From contig CP064963.1 in the NCBI GenBank assembly GCA_016699165.1, positions 1,550,001 through 1,614,000 on the forward strand: DNA of 64,000 bases, read 5' to 3'. Shown here one piece after another: positions 27,709 to 36,154 of the stretch. The DNA comes from Candidatus Melainabacteria bacterium. GTDB lineage: Bacteria; Cyanobacteriota; Vampirovibrionia; Obscuribacterales; Obscuribacteraceae. The notes beneath the pieces were generated by a model, which saw only the letters and a list, made by a program, of their open reading frames with translations, ran no database searches and had not been told where the DNA came from. The position numbers and the translations under genes are program-made. Every line of letters starts with the position of its first letter. Position 1 is the stretch's first letter.

Positions 27709-28761
27709 TTACTTAGATGGTTTCAGATCTATTACCACGATTTCGGGATAACACAAGAAACGTATTTGCGGTGCGCCATTTCGCTCGCGTCCGATGCCGC
27801 GCGATATCATCAAATATTTGTCGGGATTTTCTGCCACATTAGCAAAACAGCCACCAGCAAGTTTGCGTGGAACATCGGTGAACGTTACAAGCGGTCCAAT
27901 AAATGGCAACTGCACCTGCCCACCATGAGTGTGTCCGGCAATGTACAAATCTCCATTGGGCTTGTCCAAACTAAAATCTGGTGCGTGACCAAAAACGATA
28001 TGGAACTTATCTGATTCAGGCGTTTTGCATCTAAAGCGCGAATCGCGCAAAGTTAGACCAGTGATGGTGAAGTCGGGCGTCTCAACAGATTGAGTTTTTG
28101 TGTATAAAGTAACAGGAAGGTCTTTGAAAAACTCACTCCAGCGGGGCGTCCACTCCATGTCGCCTGGGCATACATAAACACCAAGCGGCGCACTTAATTT
28201 CACATCTTTAAATAACTGATTTAACAGTTTTCCTTGTTCGAAATATTTCTCGGCTGGAAAAGTCTGGATATAATCGCCCGGCATAACAATCATGTCAGGT
28301 TTTTCCTGCATCGCTCGCTCAAGCACTCCACGCTCATAGGCTGCGACTACATCGGTCTGAATATCAGCTAAAACGACTATTCGTGTAGGTTTAGTAATCT
28401 TTTGAGAAAAAAGAGTTTCATGACGAACAGTAATATGATCTGGTTCAACCACAAACGCTTCATATGCCACTGCTGGCAGTACCAGTGCCAGAATCGCAAA
28501 AAATATAGATGTTGCTCTAAATTTATTCCAGGAAAAAATGGCACTTGCAAGACATAAAACTGGAGCCGCACAAAAGAGTCCTATGCACCAAGCTGTAGCA
28601 ACCCAGAAAGTGCCTGGCGTAAAAATAAAAGGAGCTGCAATAGCTATGAAAGCGCAAGTAAAAAAGGCTTCCCAGTAAGCCTGAAGTTTGTCGCGAAATT
28701 TATATAAAAAATAAATTGCAACGACAATTGTAATTGTCAAAACAGTTATATATGGAATCAA
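27709..28761 (-). CDS. Membrane-anchored metallophosphoesterase (calcineurin-like), copy 1
   Basis: 350 residues, paralogous to the next gene downstream over the whole length. Four N-terminal hydrophobic segments (about residues 5-20, 30-50, 55-72, 80-100) anchor a cytosolic or periplasmic phosphoesterase domain. It has the same unusual motif set: VLADIQTDV (DxQ for DxH), GDYIQT, GDMEW (GDME for GNHD), GHAPD and GHTHGGQVQLPF. The stop overlaps the AAGGAGG ribosome site of copy 2, so the pair is translationally coupled. Family relatives act on phospholipid or nucleotide phosphates; the role here is unknown. Confidence 0.82.
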   Translation of the reverse strand: MIPYITVLTITIVVAIYFLYKFRDKLQAYWEAFFTCAFIAIAAPFIFTPGTFWVATAWCIGLFCAAPVLCLASAIFSWNKFRATSIFFAILALVLPAVAYEAFVVEPDHITVRHETLFSQKITKPTRIVVLADIQTDVVAAYERGVLERAMQEKPDMIVMPGDYIQTFPAEKYFEQGKLLNQLFKDVKLSAPLGVYVCPGDMEWTPRWSEFFKDLPVTLYTKTQSVETPDFTITGLTLRDSRFRCKTPESDKFHIVFGHAPDFSLDKPNGDLYIAGHTHGGQVQLPFIGPLVTFTDVPRKLAGGCFANVAENPDKYLMISRGIGRERNGAPQIRFLCYPEIVVIDLKPSK

Positions 28762-28768
28762 ATTCTAG

Positions 28769-29149
28769 TTATTCGACTTCTGCCACTCTTCTAATAATCT
28801 CGGTAAGCTCACTGGAACAAGCTTTTATTTTAGTAATCACTTCTGTTTTTCCCAAGGTGAGTTGTGATTTTTCGTCTGCTGTCAATTCCCATGATGTATG
28901 TACCACTAAAGGCAGTGTGCTGAATTTAGTTGTGCGCAAACGCTCGACTATTCCAAAAGCATTGAGCTGAGGCACAGACACATCTAAAAGCAATAAGTCT
29001 GGTTCGGTCTTTTCAATCAAATCAAGAGCCTCAAGCCCATCGCTTGCATGTTGCACTATAAATCCGTTTGATGCCAACTCAGTCTTAATAGCTATAGCTA
29101 AAAGTTCGTCGTCCTCAACCAGAACAATTTTAAACGCCTTATCGTTCAC
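28769..29149 (-). CDS. Single-domain response regulator (receiver)
   Basis: 126 residues from a GTG at 29149, which has AGGAG 8 bases upstream; an ATG at 29170 in the same frame is the alternative. The receiver features are complete: acidic pair in LVEDDE, phospho-acceptor Asp in LLLLDVSVPQ, Thr in VHTSW and Lys in VITKIKA. No output domain follows, so it works like CheY/Spo0F types by protein contact. No histidine kinase is nearby. The gene lies 7 bases before the metallophosphoesterase pair and may share its transcript. Confidence 0.85.
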   Translation of the reverse strand: MNDKAFKIVLVEDDELLAIAIKTELASNGFIVQHASDGLEALDLIEKTEPDLLLLDVSVPQLNAFGIVERLRTTKFSTLPLVVHTSWELTADEKSQLTLGKTEVITKIKACSSELTEIIRRVAEVE

Positions 29150-29270
29150 CAGCCTGTCTCCTAATTCCATTCTAGTACGCAGGCGCGAACACCTGAATCC
29201 TCCAGATGAGTTACCCCTAGTTACTGCTAAATTTTTTTTTGCAGCAGTAGAGCAGAATGGAGGACTAAGT

Positions 29271-30425
29271 ATGACAAAAAAATTGAAGCAAAACTTGGCT
29301 CTAGCTGCCACTTTACTCATTTTTTGCACATTATCAGGATCACATCCGGCCGAAGCCAAGAAGCCGCAAAAGAAAGCGGACTCCAACGCACTGGAAGTGG
29401 CTCTGAAACTGCCTCTGGACACAGGCGCGCTATCGCTGGACATCCAAAACGCTGATTTCTTGCTGCGTCACGAAGACAGAGCCGACATCGAAATTCGTGT
29501 TAACAATCGGCAAAATTGGCAGGTCGATGATAATGGAGTTGTTAAACAATCTAAAGTAGCTCAATGCCCGTGCGGAATCTATATAACCCAAAATGGCAGC
29601 ACATATGTAGGTATGGGAACAGCCGCTTTGCCTGATGGAAAGAAGAGTTCTATATCTATGACCACAACAGGCATAACTGTAAATGGACGTAAACTGCCAA
29701 CTGAGAAGAAAGTAACCAGGAAAGATGCCCACGGACTGGAAATGAATACAGAGGGTATTTTTGTTGATGGCAGAAGAGTCATAACGAACCTAAAACAAAA
29801 AGGATTCGACAATCAACTGGACAATATTCAAGTTGTAGTGCCAAATAATTTTAAGGGATCGTTAAATCTTACATGGAACGGCACTATTAATGCGCGTATG
29901 GACGGATGGTCTGGCGAAAAGCTTACGGTGGTTGCAAATGGCAACTCTGCATTGTCGATAAACGATATCAGGTCACCATACGAATTAATCACCAATAAAA
30001 CAGGCAAAATAAACGTCAATAATATGGACAGTGAAAAGGGCTCAGTTGAAGCATCTAACGAAGGTAAGATTGAAATTCAAAATTCAAATTGCACCCAATT
30101 TGATATAAGAGCAAATGATAATGCCGAAATTACAATTACCCAAGGCAAGTCTACAAACTGCACCACAACGGCAAAAGGAACAGCCAAAGTAAATCTGGGG
30201 ACAAATTCGGATGATACCAAATTCGCTTTTAACGCTTCCAATGTCGAATTAAAAAGCGCAGGCGATGCCTACATAAACATGTCCAATTCGTCAGTAAGCG
30301 ATTGCAAAGTTACAACCAGCGATAAGGGCAAAATTCGCGCGCACGGAGTCATCGCTCATCTTGAAGAAAAAGAAGGCTCTTGCGGCAACGTCGTTGTCGA
30401 AATGAAAACAAGCTCTAGCAATTAA
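29271..30425 (+). CDS. Exported beta-solenoid-like (DUF2807/head-GIN-like) protein
   Basis: 384 residues with GGAGG 8 bases before the ATG. The signal peptide covers residues 1-28 (ATLLIFCTLSGSHPAEA). The N-terminal third binds no obvious motif but has two paired cysteines (CPCG). From about residue 180 the chain is a series of short strands with turn residues (LTVVANGNSALSINDI, IEIQNSNCTQFDIRANDNAE), like DUF2807 adhesin-type solenoids. Such proteins are surface or periplasmic with unknown roles. Its stop overlaps the convergent cupin gene by four bases. Confidence 0.65.
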   Translation: MTKKLKQNLALAATLLIFCTLSGSHPAEAKKPQKKADSNALEVALKLPLDTGALSLDIQNADFLLRHEDRADIEIRVNNRQNWQVDDNGVVKQSKVAQCPCGIYITQNGSTYVGMGTAALPDGKKSSISMTTTGITVNGRKLPTEKKVTRKDAHGLEMNTEGIFVDGRRVITNLKQKGFDNQLDNIQVVVPNNFKGSLNLTWNGTINARMDGWSGEKLTVVANGNSALSINDIRSPYELITNKTGKINVNNMDSEKGSVEASNEGKIEIQNSNCTQFDIRANDNAEITITQGKSTNCTTTAKGTAKVNLGTNSDDTKFAFNASNVELKSAGDAYINMSNSSVSDCKVTTSDKGKIRAHGVIAHLEEKEGSCGNVVVEMKTSSSN

Positions 30426-30910
30426 GAAGCTGGCTGCCAGTTTGGTGCTGATTGACCGGGTATCCCGTCATCAAAAGTATCTTGATTGAGCGAATTATTT
30501 CTTGCTTGTATGCAAATATAAATAAGATCAGATTCTGTTGAAGCACGCAGACATCGGTCACCATCTAAATCGACGCGAATAGTTGATCCTTCTTCAATAT
30601 CGATGATATCCTGGTCTACAAGTACTTGTCCGCGTCCCTGCACCACGATGTATAACTCTTCGTTTTCTTTGTGTTTGTGGGTAAATGGCATTGATGTGCC
30701 TGCAGGCAATTTTGTATAAGAAATTTGCATTCCGGTAAGACCAAGATGGTCTTTAGCAAAAAGTTTGCCTTTGAATAGGCGCTTTCTTAGCGGATGTTGA
30801 AACTCATACTGCTCTAATTGATCAAAAGGTCCGCAGTGAATTGCAGTGAAGTTTTTTCCTTGCTCTTTTTTGATATCTTGCTGTTTTGCAAGTTCTTCCA
30901 AATATGGCAT
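30422..30910 (-). CDS. Cupin-domain protein
   Basis: 162 residues with a single cupin barrel. The first cupin motif reads PFTHKHKENEELYIVVQGRG (G...H.H....E), and the second (IEEGSTIRVDLDGDRCLRA) lacks the usual His, so the metal site may be incomplete. Functions range from sugar isomerases to sensors of small molecules. It starts 2 bases after the TetR-family gene and is probably controlled with it. Confidence 0.8.
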   Translation of the reverse strand: MPYLEELAKQQDIKKEQGKNFTAIHCGPFDQLEQYEFQHPLRKRLFKGKLFAKDHLGLTGMQISYTKLPAGTSMPFTHKHKENEELYIVVQGRGQVLVDQDIIDIEEGSTIRVDLDGDRCLRASTESDLIYICIQARNNSLNQDTFDDGIPGQSAPNWQPAS

Positions 30911-30912
30911 GT

Positions 30913-31500
30913 TTAGCCTCCCTTGTTTAATAGTTTTCGCAGATGCTCACCAGCTATTTTCAAAGGCACACTTGTATTTTGCACCTTGCTCAACATCAAA
31001 GCACCTTCCAAAGTAGATATCATCAGTATCGATATCTCTTCTGGTTTTAAATCAGTATCTATTTGCTTTTGTTCTATTGCTTCAGCTGCTAGTTTTTCTA
31101 CCAGTTGCTGAAATCGATCGAAAGCTTTCTGCACTTTCTTTTGCATTAACGGATAAGCGTCGTCACTTTCAATTGCTGTGTTCATCAAAGGACAACCGCC
31201 AGGCAACGCCGGATTATCTGGCAGTGACTGAAAATGGTCTATTACAGCAAAGAGTCTGCCTTTAGCATTGTCACCAGCCTCTACACGACTTAAGAGCTTT
31301 TCCCCCGCTATTTTGACTGCGTAGTCGAATGCCTTGCAAGCAAGATCGTCTTTGCTTTCAAAATGATTGTAGATACCACCTTTCTTCAAACCGGTGGCTT
31401 CCATCACATCGTTTATAGAAGATGCCGAATACCCTTTTGTATTGAATAGGGTGGCAGCTTGCTCAATAATTTTTTCGCGGGTATCAGTGCCTTTTGTCAT
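30913..31500 (-). CDS. TetR/AcrR family transcriptional regulator
   Basis: 195 residues. The N-terminal helix-turn-helix is clear: EKIIEQAATLFNTKGYSASS followed by IYNHFESKDDLACKAF (about residues 9-55). The ligand-binding C-terminal part has the PDNPALPGGCPLMNTAIESD segment seen in the LmrA/YxaF-like subgroup. It is upstream of and nearly contiguous with the cupin gene, and two near-identical palindromes lie 36-74 bases before its start, so it likely represses itself and the cupin gene in response to an unknown small molecule. Confidence 0.88.
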   Translation of the reverse strand: MTKGTDTREKIIEQAATLFNTKGYSASSINDVMEATGLKKGGIYNHFESKDDLACKAFDYAVKIAGEKLLSRVEAGDNAKGRLFAVIDHFQSLPDNPALPGGCPLMNTAIESDDAYPLMQKKVQKAFDRFQQLVEKLAAEAIEQKQIDTDLKPEEISILMISTLEGALMLSKVQNTSVPLKIAGEHLRKLLNKGG

Positions 31501-31535
31501 CTTTATATATTAGGTAGAGGGGCTAGCAGCAAAAC

Positions 31536-31574
31536 AGACCGAATGGTCTCATTCTATTTCAGACCGATCGGCCT
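31536..31574. promoter_or_regulatory. Two TetR-type operators
   Basis: AGACCGAATGGTCT (31536-31549) and AGACCGATCGGCCT (31561-31574) are palindromes with a 25-base (about two and a half turns) centre-to-centre spacing, upstream of the TetR gene. The AGACC-N4-GGTCT pattern resembles operators reported for NemR-type TetR repressors (from memory). Confidence 0.7.
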
Positions 31575-31644
31575 GTCAACCCCGCCTATATCCTTAGTTA
31601 TATATTTGGCAAATGTTAGTCTATATGATATACCTATAATACGA

Positions 31645-31684
31645 GCCTTTGGGACTAATTAATTTGCTCACTATACCCAAAGGC
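31645..31684 (+). promoter_or_regulatory. 5' UTR hairpin before the broken LuxR gene
   Basis: GCCTTTGGG (31645-31653) and CCCAAAGGC (31676-31684) form a perfect 9-base stem. It follows a TATAAT (31635-31640) by 4 bases and abuts the ribosome site AGGGAG, so it would sit at the very 5' end of the mRNA and crowd the start codon at 31698. Confidence 0.5.
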
Positions 31685-31697
31685 AGGGAGACCAAAA

Positions 31698-32366
31698 ATG
31701 TTTACGGTAACGAATACATCAAACTCAAACGTTTATTGCATCGCAAGTGGTCATACATCAAGCGAAATTGAGCGCTTGCTCAAAGAGTCATCGGCAAGCA
31801 AGCTGATTGGATTTTCAATCGATCCGCAAATTGCCTTAAGAGAACTTGCAGCTATAAAAAATCCAATAGTCTTGATTCAATTCGACGCTACAAAGCGCGA
31901 TACTGTGCAGATTGTGAAAGACCTGCGAGAAAAACTTACTGAGGCTCGCTTTGTCATTCTACTGAACGAAGAAAATCATTTCTGGCCGGCTCTCGCTTCA
32001 AAAGCTGAGGCCTATTTGATTTGGCCGACTTCATTTCTGCCAAACGCAATTGAGATGGTCACCAGAGGCGGTGTGTGGCTTTGACCTTATATCACTCAAT
32101 ATTTATTGCAAGGCGAAGGACATAGATTACTTCAATCTGTTTCCTCCACGCTTGAGCTGCCAAAATCTTTAGAGATTCTATCTAACCGCGAGCGTGAAGT
32201 ACTGAAACTCTTAGTGGATGGTATGACTAACAAGCAAATCGCAGAAGCGCTTACATTGCGACTTGGCACAGTCAAAGTGCACGTTAATCACATACTGAGT
32301 AAGCTACAAGTCGAGCATCGCAGCCAGGCAATAGCAAAACTGACTAAACTGCGATTAGTGAATTAA
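31698..32366 (+). pseudogene. LuxR/NarL-type regulator interrupted by one in-frame TGA
   Basis: Reading straight through gives 222 codons with one TGA at 32082-32084 (codon 129). The first part (128 residues) is a degenerate receiver domain: the acidic pair is missing and only the region around VLIQFD recalls a phospho-site. It ends in GGVWL, exactly where NarL-type proteins read GGxWLDP; the TGA stands in the Asp position and PYITQYLLQG follows in frame. The second part has the LuxR helix-turn-helix (LSNREREVLKLLVDGMTNKQ, then GTVKVHVNHILSKL). Either a nonsense mutation, a sequencing error, or two separately translated proteins (a TTG at 32106 could start the HTH part). TGA is an ordinary stop elsewhere in the window. 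Confidence 0.8.
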
Positions 32367-32369
32367 GAA

Positions 32370-33914
32370 TCAAGCTTCATTATTAAGGTTATTAATTTCT
32401 TGATCGATTTCAATTCGCAACTTGTCGAAACTCTCTTGCGCTAACAAACCGTCCCGGGTCAACATGATTAAGTAATCTTTGCGTAACTCAAGCAAACTAC
32501 GTTTCACATCACGAAATTCCATTTCTCGAATTGAAGTGTCAGCTACGTGAAGCTCTTCTATAGCGTCCTTAGTGACTGTTTGCGAATCGGTTATTTCTTC
32601 CTTTAACCGTTCATAAGAGTACTCAGTTACAGCAGATTGACTTTTAAGTTCCTCAAGAAAACGTAATGCTTTTGTGTTTGTCATCTGCTGACTTTTTAGT
32701 TCTTTATATGCCACCAGTTTGGGATCCTCTGAATTCATTCTCATCATTTTCACAAGAGGCTCTATAGTTAGACCTGATACCAGCAGAGTAAATAAAACCA
32801 CACCAAAGGTGGTGATTAGAATTTCCTCTCGATACGGTAAGGCTATTGGAAGGCTGAGCGCCAACGCCATACACAACGAACCGCGCAACCCACCCCACCA
32901 AAGCAAAAACCGCCATTTACCAGAAATGGGTGAGACCTTTGTGGAGACGAGAGGAGTCAGCACAAAAATAACTACTGCTCTTGCCACCAGAATGGCACCA
33001 ATAGCAACACCAATTTGTATTGCATATTTTTGTAAAAGTCCGAATTTAACTTGCAACCCAATGAGAAGAAACACAAGGGAATTGACTAAAAATGCTGCAT
33101 ACTCCCAAAATGAATTTACCGCCATTCGAGTGGTGGCAGACATCGATGATCGGCTTCCGTAATTTCCCATCACGATGCCGGCTGCAACCACACTGATGAC
33201 AGGCGATACTTTCAATTGTTCAGCAATTAGAAATGCACCATACGCCAATATTGTGGTCAAAGTTATTTCCAAAAGATGATCTTCAAAAAACGCTGTGATA
33301 CGCGAAGCAGCATATCCAAGAGCCGAACCGATTATGGCTCCTCCCAAAACAATAATTAGAAAGCTGCCAGTCGCTGCCGTAAGTGAGAATTCCACATTCG
33401 CAATAGCAAGAGCTAAAATCAGTTTAAATAAAACAACTGCAGTACCGTCATTGAATAAACTCTCGCCTTCCAAAATCATTGTCAGGCGTTTATTCATTCC
33501 TAACTTTCTAAATAGGGCCAAAACCGAGATTGGATCCGTTGCGGAGATCATCGCTCCAAAGAGAAACGCAGCCATCAATGGCATCCCTATGGAATAGTGC
33601 ATTATTCCCGCTACAACAGCCATAGATAAAAGAACGCCTGGCACAGCAAGAACAAGAATTGGCAACCAACTTTCTTTGAGTTTGCGAATTTCAATATTCC
33701 AAGAGGCTTCAAATAAAAGAGCTGGCAAAAATACAAGCAAAATTAGCTCAGGCGTCATCTCCACAGGTGGAAGCAAATGGAGAACGCCAATTAAGAGTCC
33801 CACTATTACAAGTGAAATCGAATAGGGTAGCTTGACCCACTTTACAGCCATGGCGACAGCGGCGGTCACCATTAAAAGAACTATGAAAAGATCTATGTGA
33901 AAAGTTTCATGCAT
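32370..33914 (-). CDS. CPA1-family Na+/H+ antiporter (NhaP-type)
   Basis: 514 residues with about twelve membrane helices to residue 400 and a helical cytosolic tail of about 110 residues. Diagnostic motifs: LLVFLPALLFEASWN, GAMISATDPISVLALF (ion-binding Asp) and EGESLFNDGTAVVLFK. It exchanges Na+ or K+ for protons to hold cytoplasmic pH. Monocistronic, convergent with the broken LuxR gene and divergent from the SulP operon, forming a small ion/pH neighbourhood. Specificity cannot be told from sequence. Confidence 0.9.
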   Translation of the reverse strand: MHETFHIDLFIVLLMVTAAVAMAVKWVKLPYSISLVIVGLLIGVLHLLPPVEMTPELILLVFLPALLFEASWNIEIRKLKESWLPILVLAVPGVLLSMAVVAGIMHYSIGMPLMAAFLFGAMISATDPISVLALFRKLGMNKRLTMILEGESLFNDGTAVVLFKLILALAIANVEFSLTAATGSFLIIVLGGAIIGSALGYAASRITAFFEDHLLEITLTTILAYGAFLIAEQLKVSPVISVVAAGIVMGNYGSRSSMSATTRMAVNSFWEYAAFLVNSLVFLLIGLQVKFGLLQKYAIQIGVAIGAILVARAVVIFVLTPLVSTKVSPISGKWRFLLWWGGLRGSLCMALALSLPIALPYREEILITTFGVVLFTLLVSGLTIEPLVKMMRMNSEDPKLVAYKELKSQQMTNTKALRFLEELKSQSAVTEYSYERLKEEITDSQTVTKDAIEELHVADTSIREMEFRDVKRSLLELRKDYLIMLTRDGLLAQESFDKLRIEIDQEINNLNNEA

Positions 33915-34059
33915 GACTAAGATTATGCCAGGTATAGAGACTTAGAATCATGTCTTAGATTGTTATTGCTAGTTTGACGTTAGCAAGTAATTTGAAAGTA
34001 TAAGCTGCTATGTTACGCCATCGGTATTTAGTAAGCACACGCATTCAGAAATTTAAATA

Positions 34060-35712
34060 ATGCAACTCAAATGTAATTTCAAAGAGCGCTTCTTTAAAAA
34101 TCCACTTGGCGATTTGACTGGTGGCTTAATGGCTGCAATTGTGGCTTTACCGCTTTGTCTTGCATTTGGAGTTGCCTCGGGACTAGGCGCAGCCTCAGGA
34201 CTTTATGGAGCCATTGCTTTAGGAGTTTTGGCAGCCTTATTTGGAGGCACGGCAGGACAATGCTCCGGTCCCACAGGACCAATGACTGTTGTTGCCGCTG
34301 CCTTAGTAAGTACCAATCCAAACAGACCCGAACTTGTTTTTGCATCTGTGATAGCGGCCGGCGCAATCCAAATTGCAATGGGCTATGCAAAAGCAGGTCA
34401 ACTAATTGGCTACATGCCATATCCTGTCATCTCCGGCTTTATGACAGGGATTGGAGCAATAATCATCAGTATTGAAATAGCGCCGCTATTTGGTTTGCCT
34501 TCATCTGGAAACGTCTTATCTGCTTTGCAGAGCATTACATACGTCCCGTCTCATGCCAATCTCCACGCCGTTTTAATTGGTACTTTGAGCATTGCAATCA
34601 TTTACCTTTTGCCTTTAATTTCAAGGAGAATACCCGCCTCCTTAGTGGCTTTAGCGATGGCAACCTGGATATCACTGGCATTCAAAATGGATCTGCCACG
34701 AATTGGTGAAATCCCTTCCACTCTGCCGGTACCCGGCTTTCCTTCCATCAATATTACAGACTTGCACCTAGTACTGCAAAACGGCTTAACCCTTGCAGTT
34801 CTTGGATCGATAGACTCGTTATTAACTTCTTTAGTTTTAGACAAAGTGAATAAAGGACGTCACAACAGCGATCAAGAATTAATTGGCCAGGGCATTGGCA
34901 ATATGGCGGCAGGCATGATTAGTGGGTTACCTGGTGCTGGTGCCACTATGCGCTCGATGGTCAACGTCAAGTCAGGCGGAACAACAGCGTTGTCTGGTGC
35001 CATTCACGGACTCATTCTTCTAGCTGTTCTCCTGTGCATGACCAAAATTGCAGCCTTAATCCCACTTTCATCACTTGCTGCAATTCTTTTTTCTGTAGGC
35101 TTGAGCATTATGGATTGGCGTATCTTGCGCGGGTTGCGCACGACGCCTAGATCTGACACTTTTGTTATGTGTGTTGTGCTCGTATTGACTATTTTCGTCG
35201 ATTTGATTGTAGCTGTGCTTGCTGGAGTGGCACTAGCTTCAGTGCTATTTGTCAGACAATTAGCGGATTCCAAATTTTCATCAATAACAAATTTAGATAC
35301 CTTGGAAGAATTAAAAGACACGGCTGACCATGTTCCTGAAGATGTGCGACGACATACTTACTCATATGTATTAAATGGACCATTGTTTTTTGGTCAAGCG
35401 AAGAACTTAACAGATGCCATCGACCATCTCTCTAATGCAAAATATGTAATCCTGCGATTTTCCAATGTTCCTCTCATTGATCAAACTGGTGCTTTTGCTT
35501 TAGAAAGCGCAATTGAAAAGTGGGAGGCTGGCGGTACAAAAGTCTTATTTGTTGGGCTTCAACCCAGAATCATAAAAACTCTAGAAGATACCGGCGCACA
35601 AATAAATATGGATAATTCATTCGAGCAATTTGAAAAAGCGATCGAAGCTATTGCTCATTTCGAGGCAAAATCGCCTTATACTTCTGATGGAGAAAGCAAC
35701 TTTCAATTATGA
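34060..35712 (+). CDS. SulP family anion transporter with STAS domain
   Basis: 550 residues. The membrane part (about residues 15-395) begins with the SulP element GDLTGGLMAAIVALPLCLAF and carries QCSGPTGPMTVV and the GSIDSLLTSLVLD anion-site region. A C-terminal STAS domain follows (about 415-530; VILRFSNVPLIDQTGAFALE). The family moves sulfate, bicarbonate or other anions, often with Na+. The start of the universal-stress gene overlaps its stop (ATGA), and a DUF389 gene follows, a grouping that suggests regulated anion or bicarbonate uptake. A TTGACG/TATAAG pair lies about 40-90 bases upstream but with a wide 19-base spacer. Confidence 0.9.
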   Translation: MQLKCNFKERFFKNPLGDLTGGLMAAIVALPLCLAFGVASGLGAASGLYGAIALGVLAALFGGTAGQCSGPTGPMTVVAAALVSTNPNRPELVFASVIAAGAIQIAMGYAKAGQLIGYMPYPVISGFMTGIGAIIISIEIAPLFGLPSSGNVLSALQSITYVPSHANLHAVLIGTLSIAIIYLLPLISRRIPASLVALAMATWISLAFKMDLPRIGEIPSTLPVPGFPSINITDLHLVLQNGLTLAVLGSIDSLLTSLVLDKVNKGRHNSDQELIGQGIGNMAAGMISGLPGAGATMRSMVNVKSGGTTALSGAIHGLILLAVLLCMTKIAALIPLSSLAAILFSVGLSIMDWRILRGLRTTPRSDTFVMCVVLVLTIFVDLIVAVLAGVALASVLFVRQLADSKFSSITNLDTLEELKDTADHVPEDVRRHTYSYVLNGPLFFGQAKNLTDAIDHLSNAKYVILRFSNVPLIDQTGAFALESAIEKWEAGGTKVLFVGLQPRIIKTLEDTGAQINMDNSFEQFEKAIEAIAHFEAKSPYTSDGESNFQL

Positions 35713-36143
35713 ACAATGATGCAAAAAAATATGAGATCGCTGTCGGACTAGATGGCTCTGAATCCTCATGGAAAGCCTTAGACGAAGCAATTAGTATCGC
35801 CCGGCAAAAGAAGTGCTTACTGCACATAGTATCCATTCAGGAATTAGCGGAGGCATCATACAGCGCCAGTGAGGTACTCGCCACAGACAAGACATCGCAA
35901 GAGAATCTAGAAAAAATTCAGATCAAAGCACGCATACACGCAGAAAACGCTGGAATAGAGATTGATACCAGCATTGTCGCGGGTACTTCTTCTATCGCTC
36001 TGGTAGACTATGTAAAGCAAAACCATATCGATTTATTGATAGTGGGCGATATAGGTCACTCGAGTATTTGGGGTACTTTACTCGGCACCAGCGCAGAAAA
36101 AATAGTGCGATACGCCCCGTGTTCAGTCCTGATAGTACGATAG
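35709..36143 (+). CDS. Universal stress protein (UspA family)
   Basis: 144 residues, a single Usp domain. The N-terminal AVGLDGSESSWKALDEAI and the C-terminal VGDIGHSSIWGTLLGTSAEK then CSVLIVR match the ATP-binding signature (G-x2-G-x9-G-S/T). It overlaps the SulP gene start-to-stop, so the two are made together. In other transporters Usp proteins sense nucleotide and gate transport; a similar control of the SulP transporter is an inference. Confidence 0.88.
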   Translation: MNNDAKKYEIAVGLDGSESSWKALDEAISIARQKKCLLHIVSIQELAEASYSASEVLATDKTSQENLEKIQIKARIHAENAGIEIDTSIVAGTSSIALVDYVKQNHIDLLIVGDIGHSSIWGTLLGTSAEKIVRYAPCSVLIVR

Positions 36144-36154
36144 CTTTACACTCA

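Noticed and set aside
29170..29443. Long N-terminal extension of the response regulator
   Set aside because: It covers the signal peptide region of the divergent gene at 29271, has no receiver-like sequence, and a Shine-Dalgarno site marks the later start.
32082..32084. Recoding of TGA as an amino acid
   Set aside because: Many genes in this window end at TGA (for example the synthase, GH3 and lnt genes), and TGG codes Trp normally, so the code is standard.
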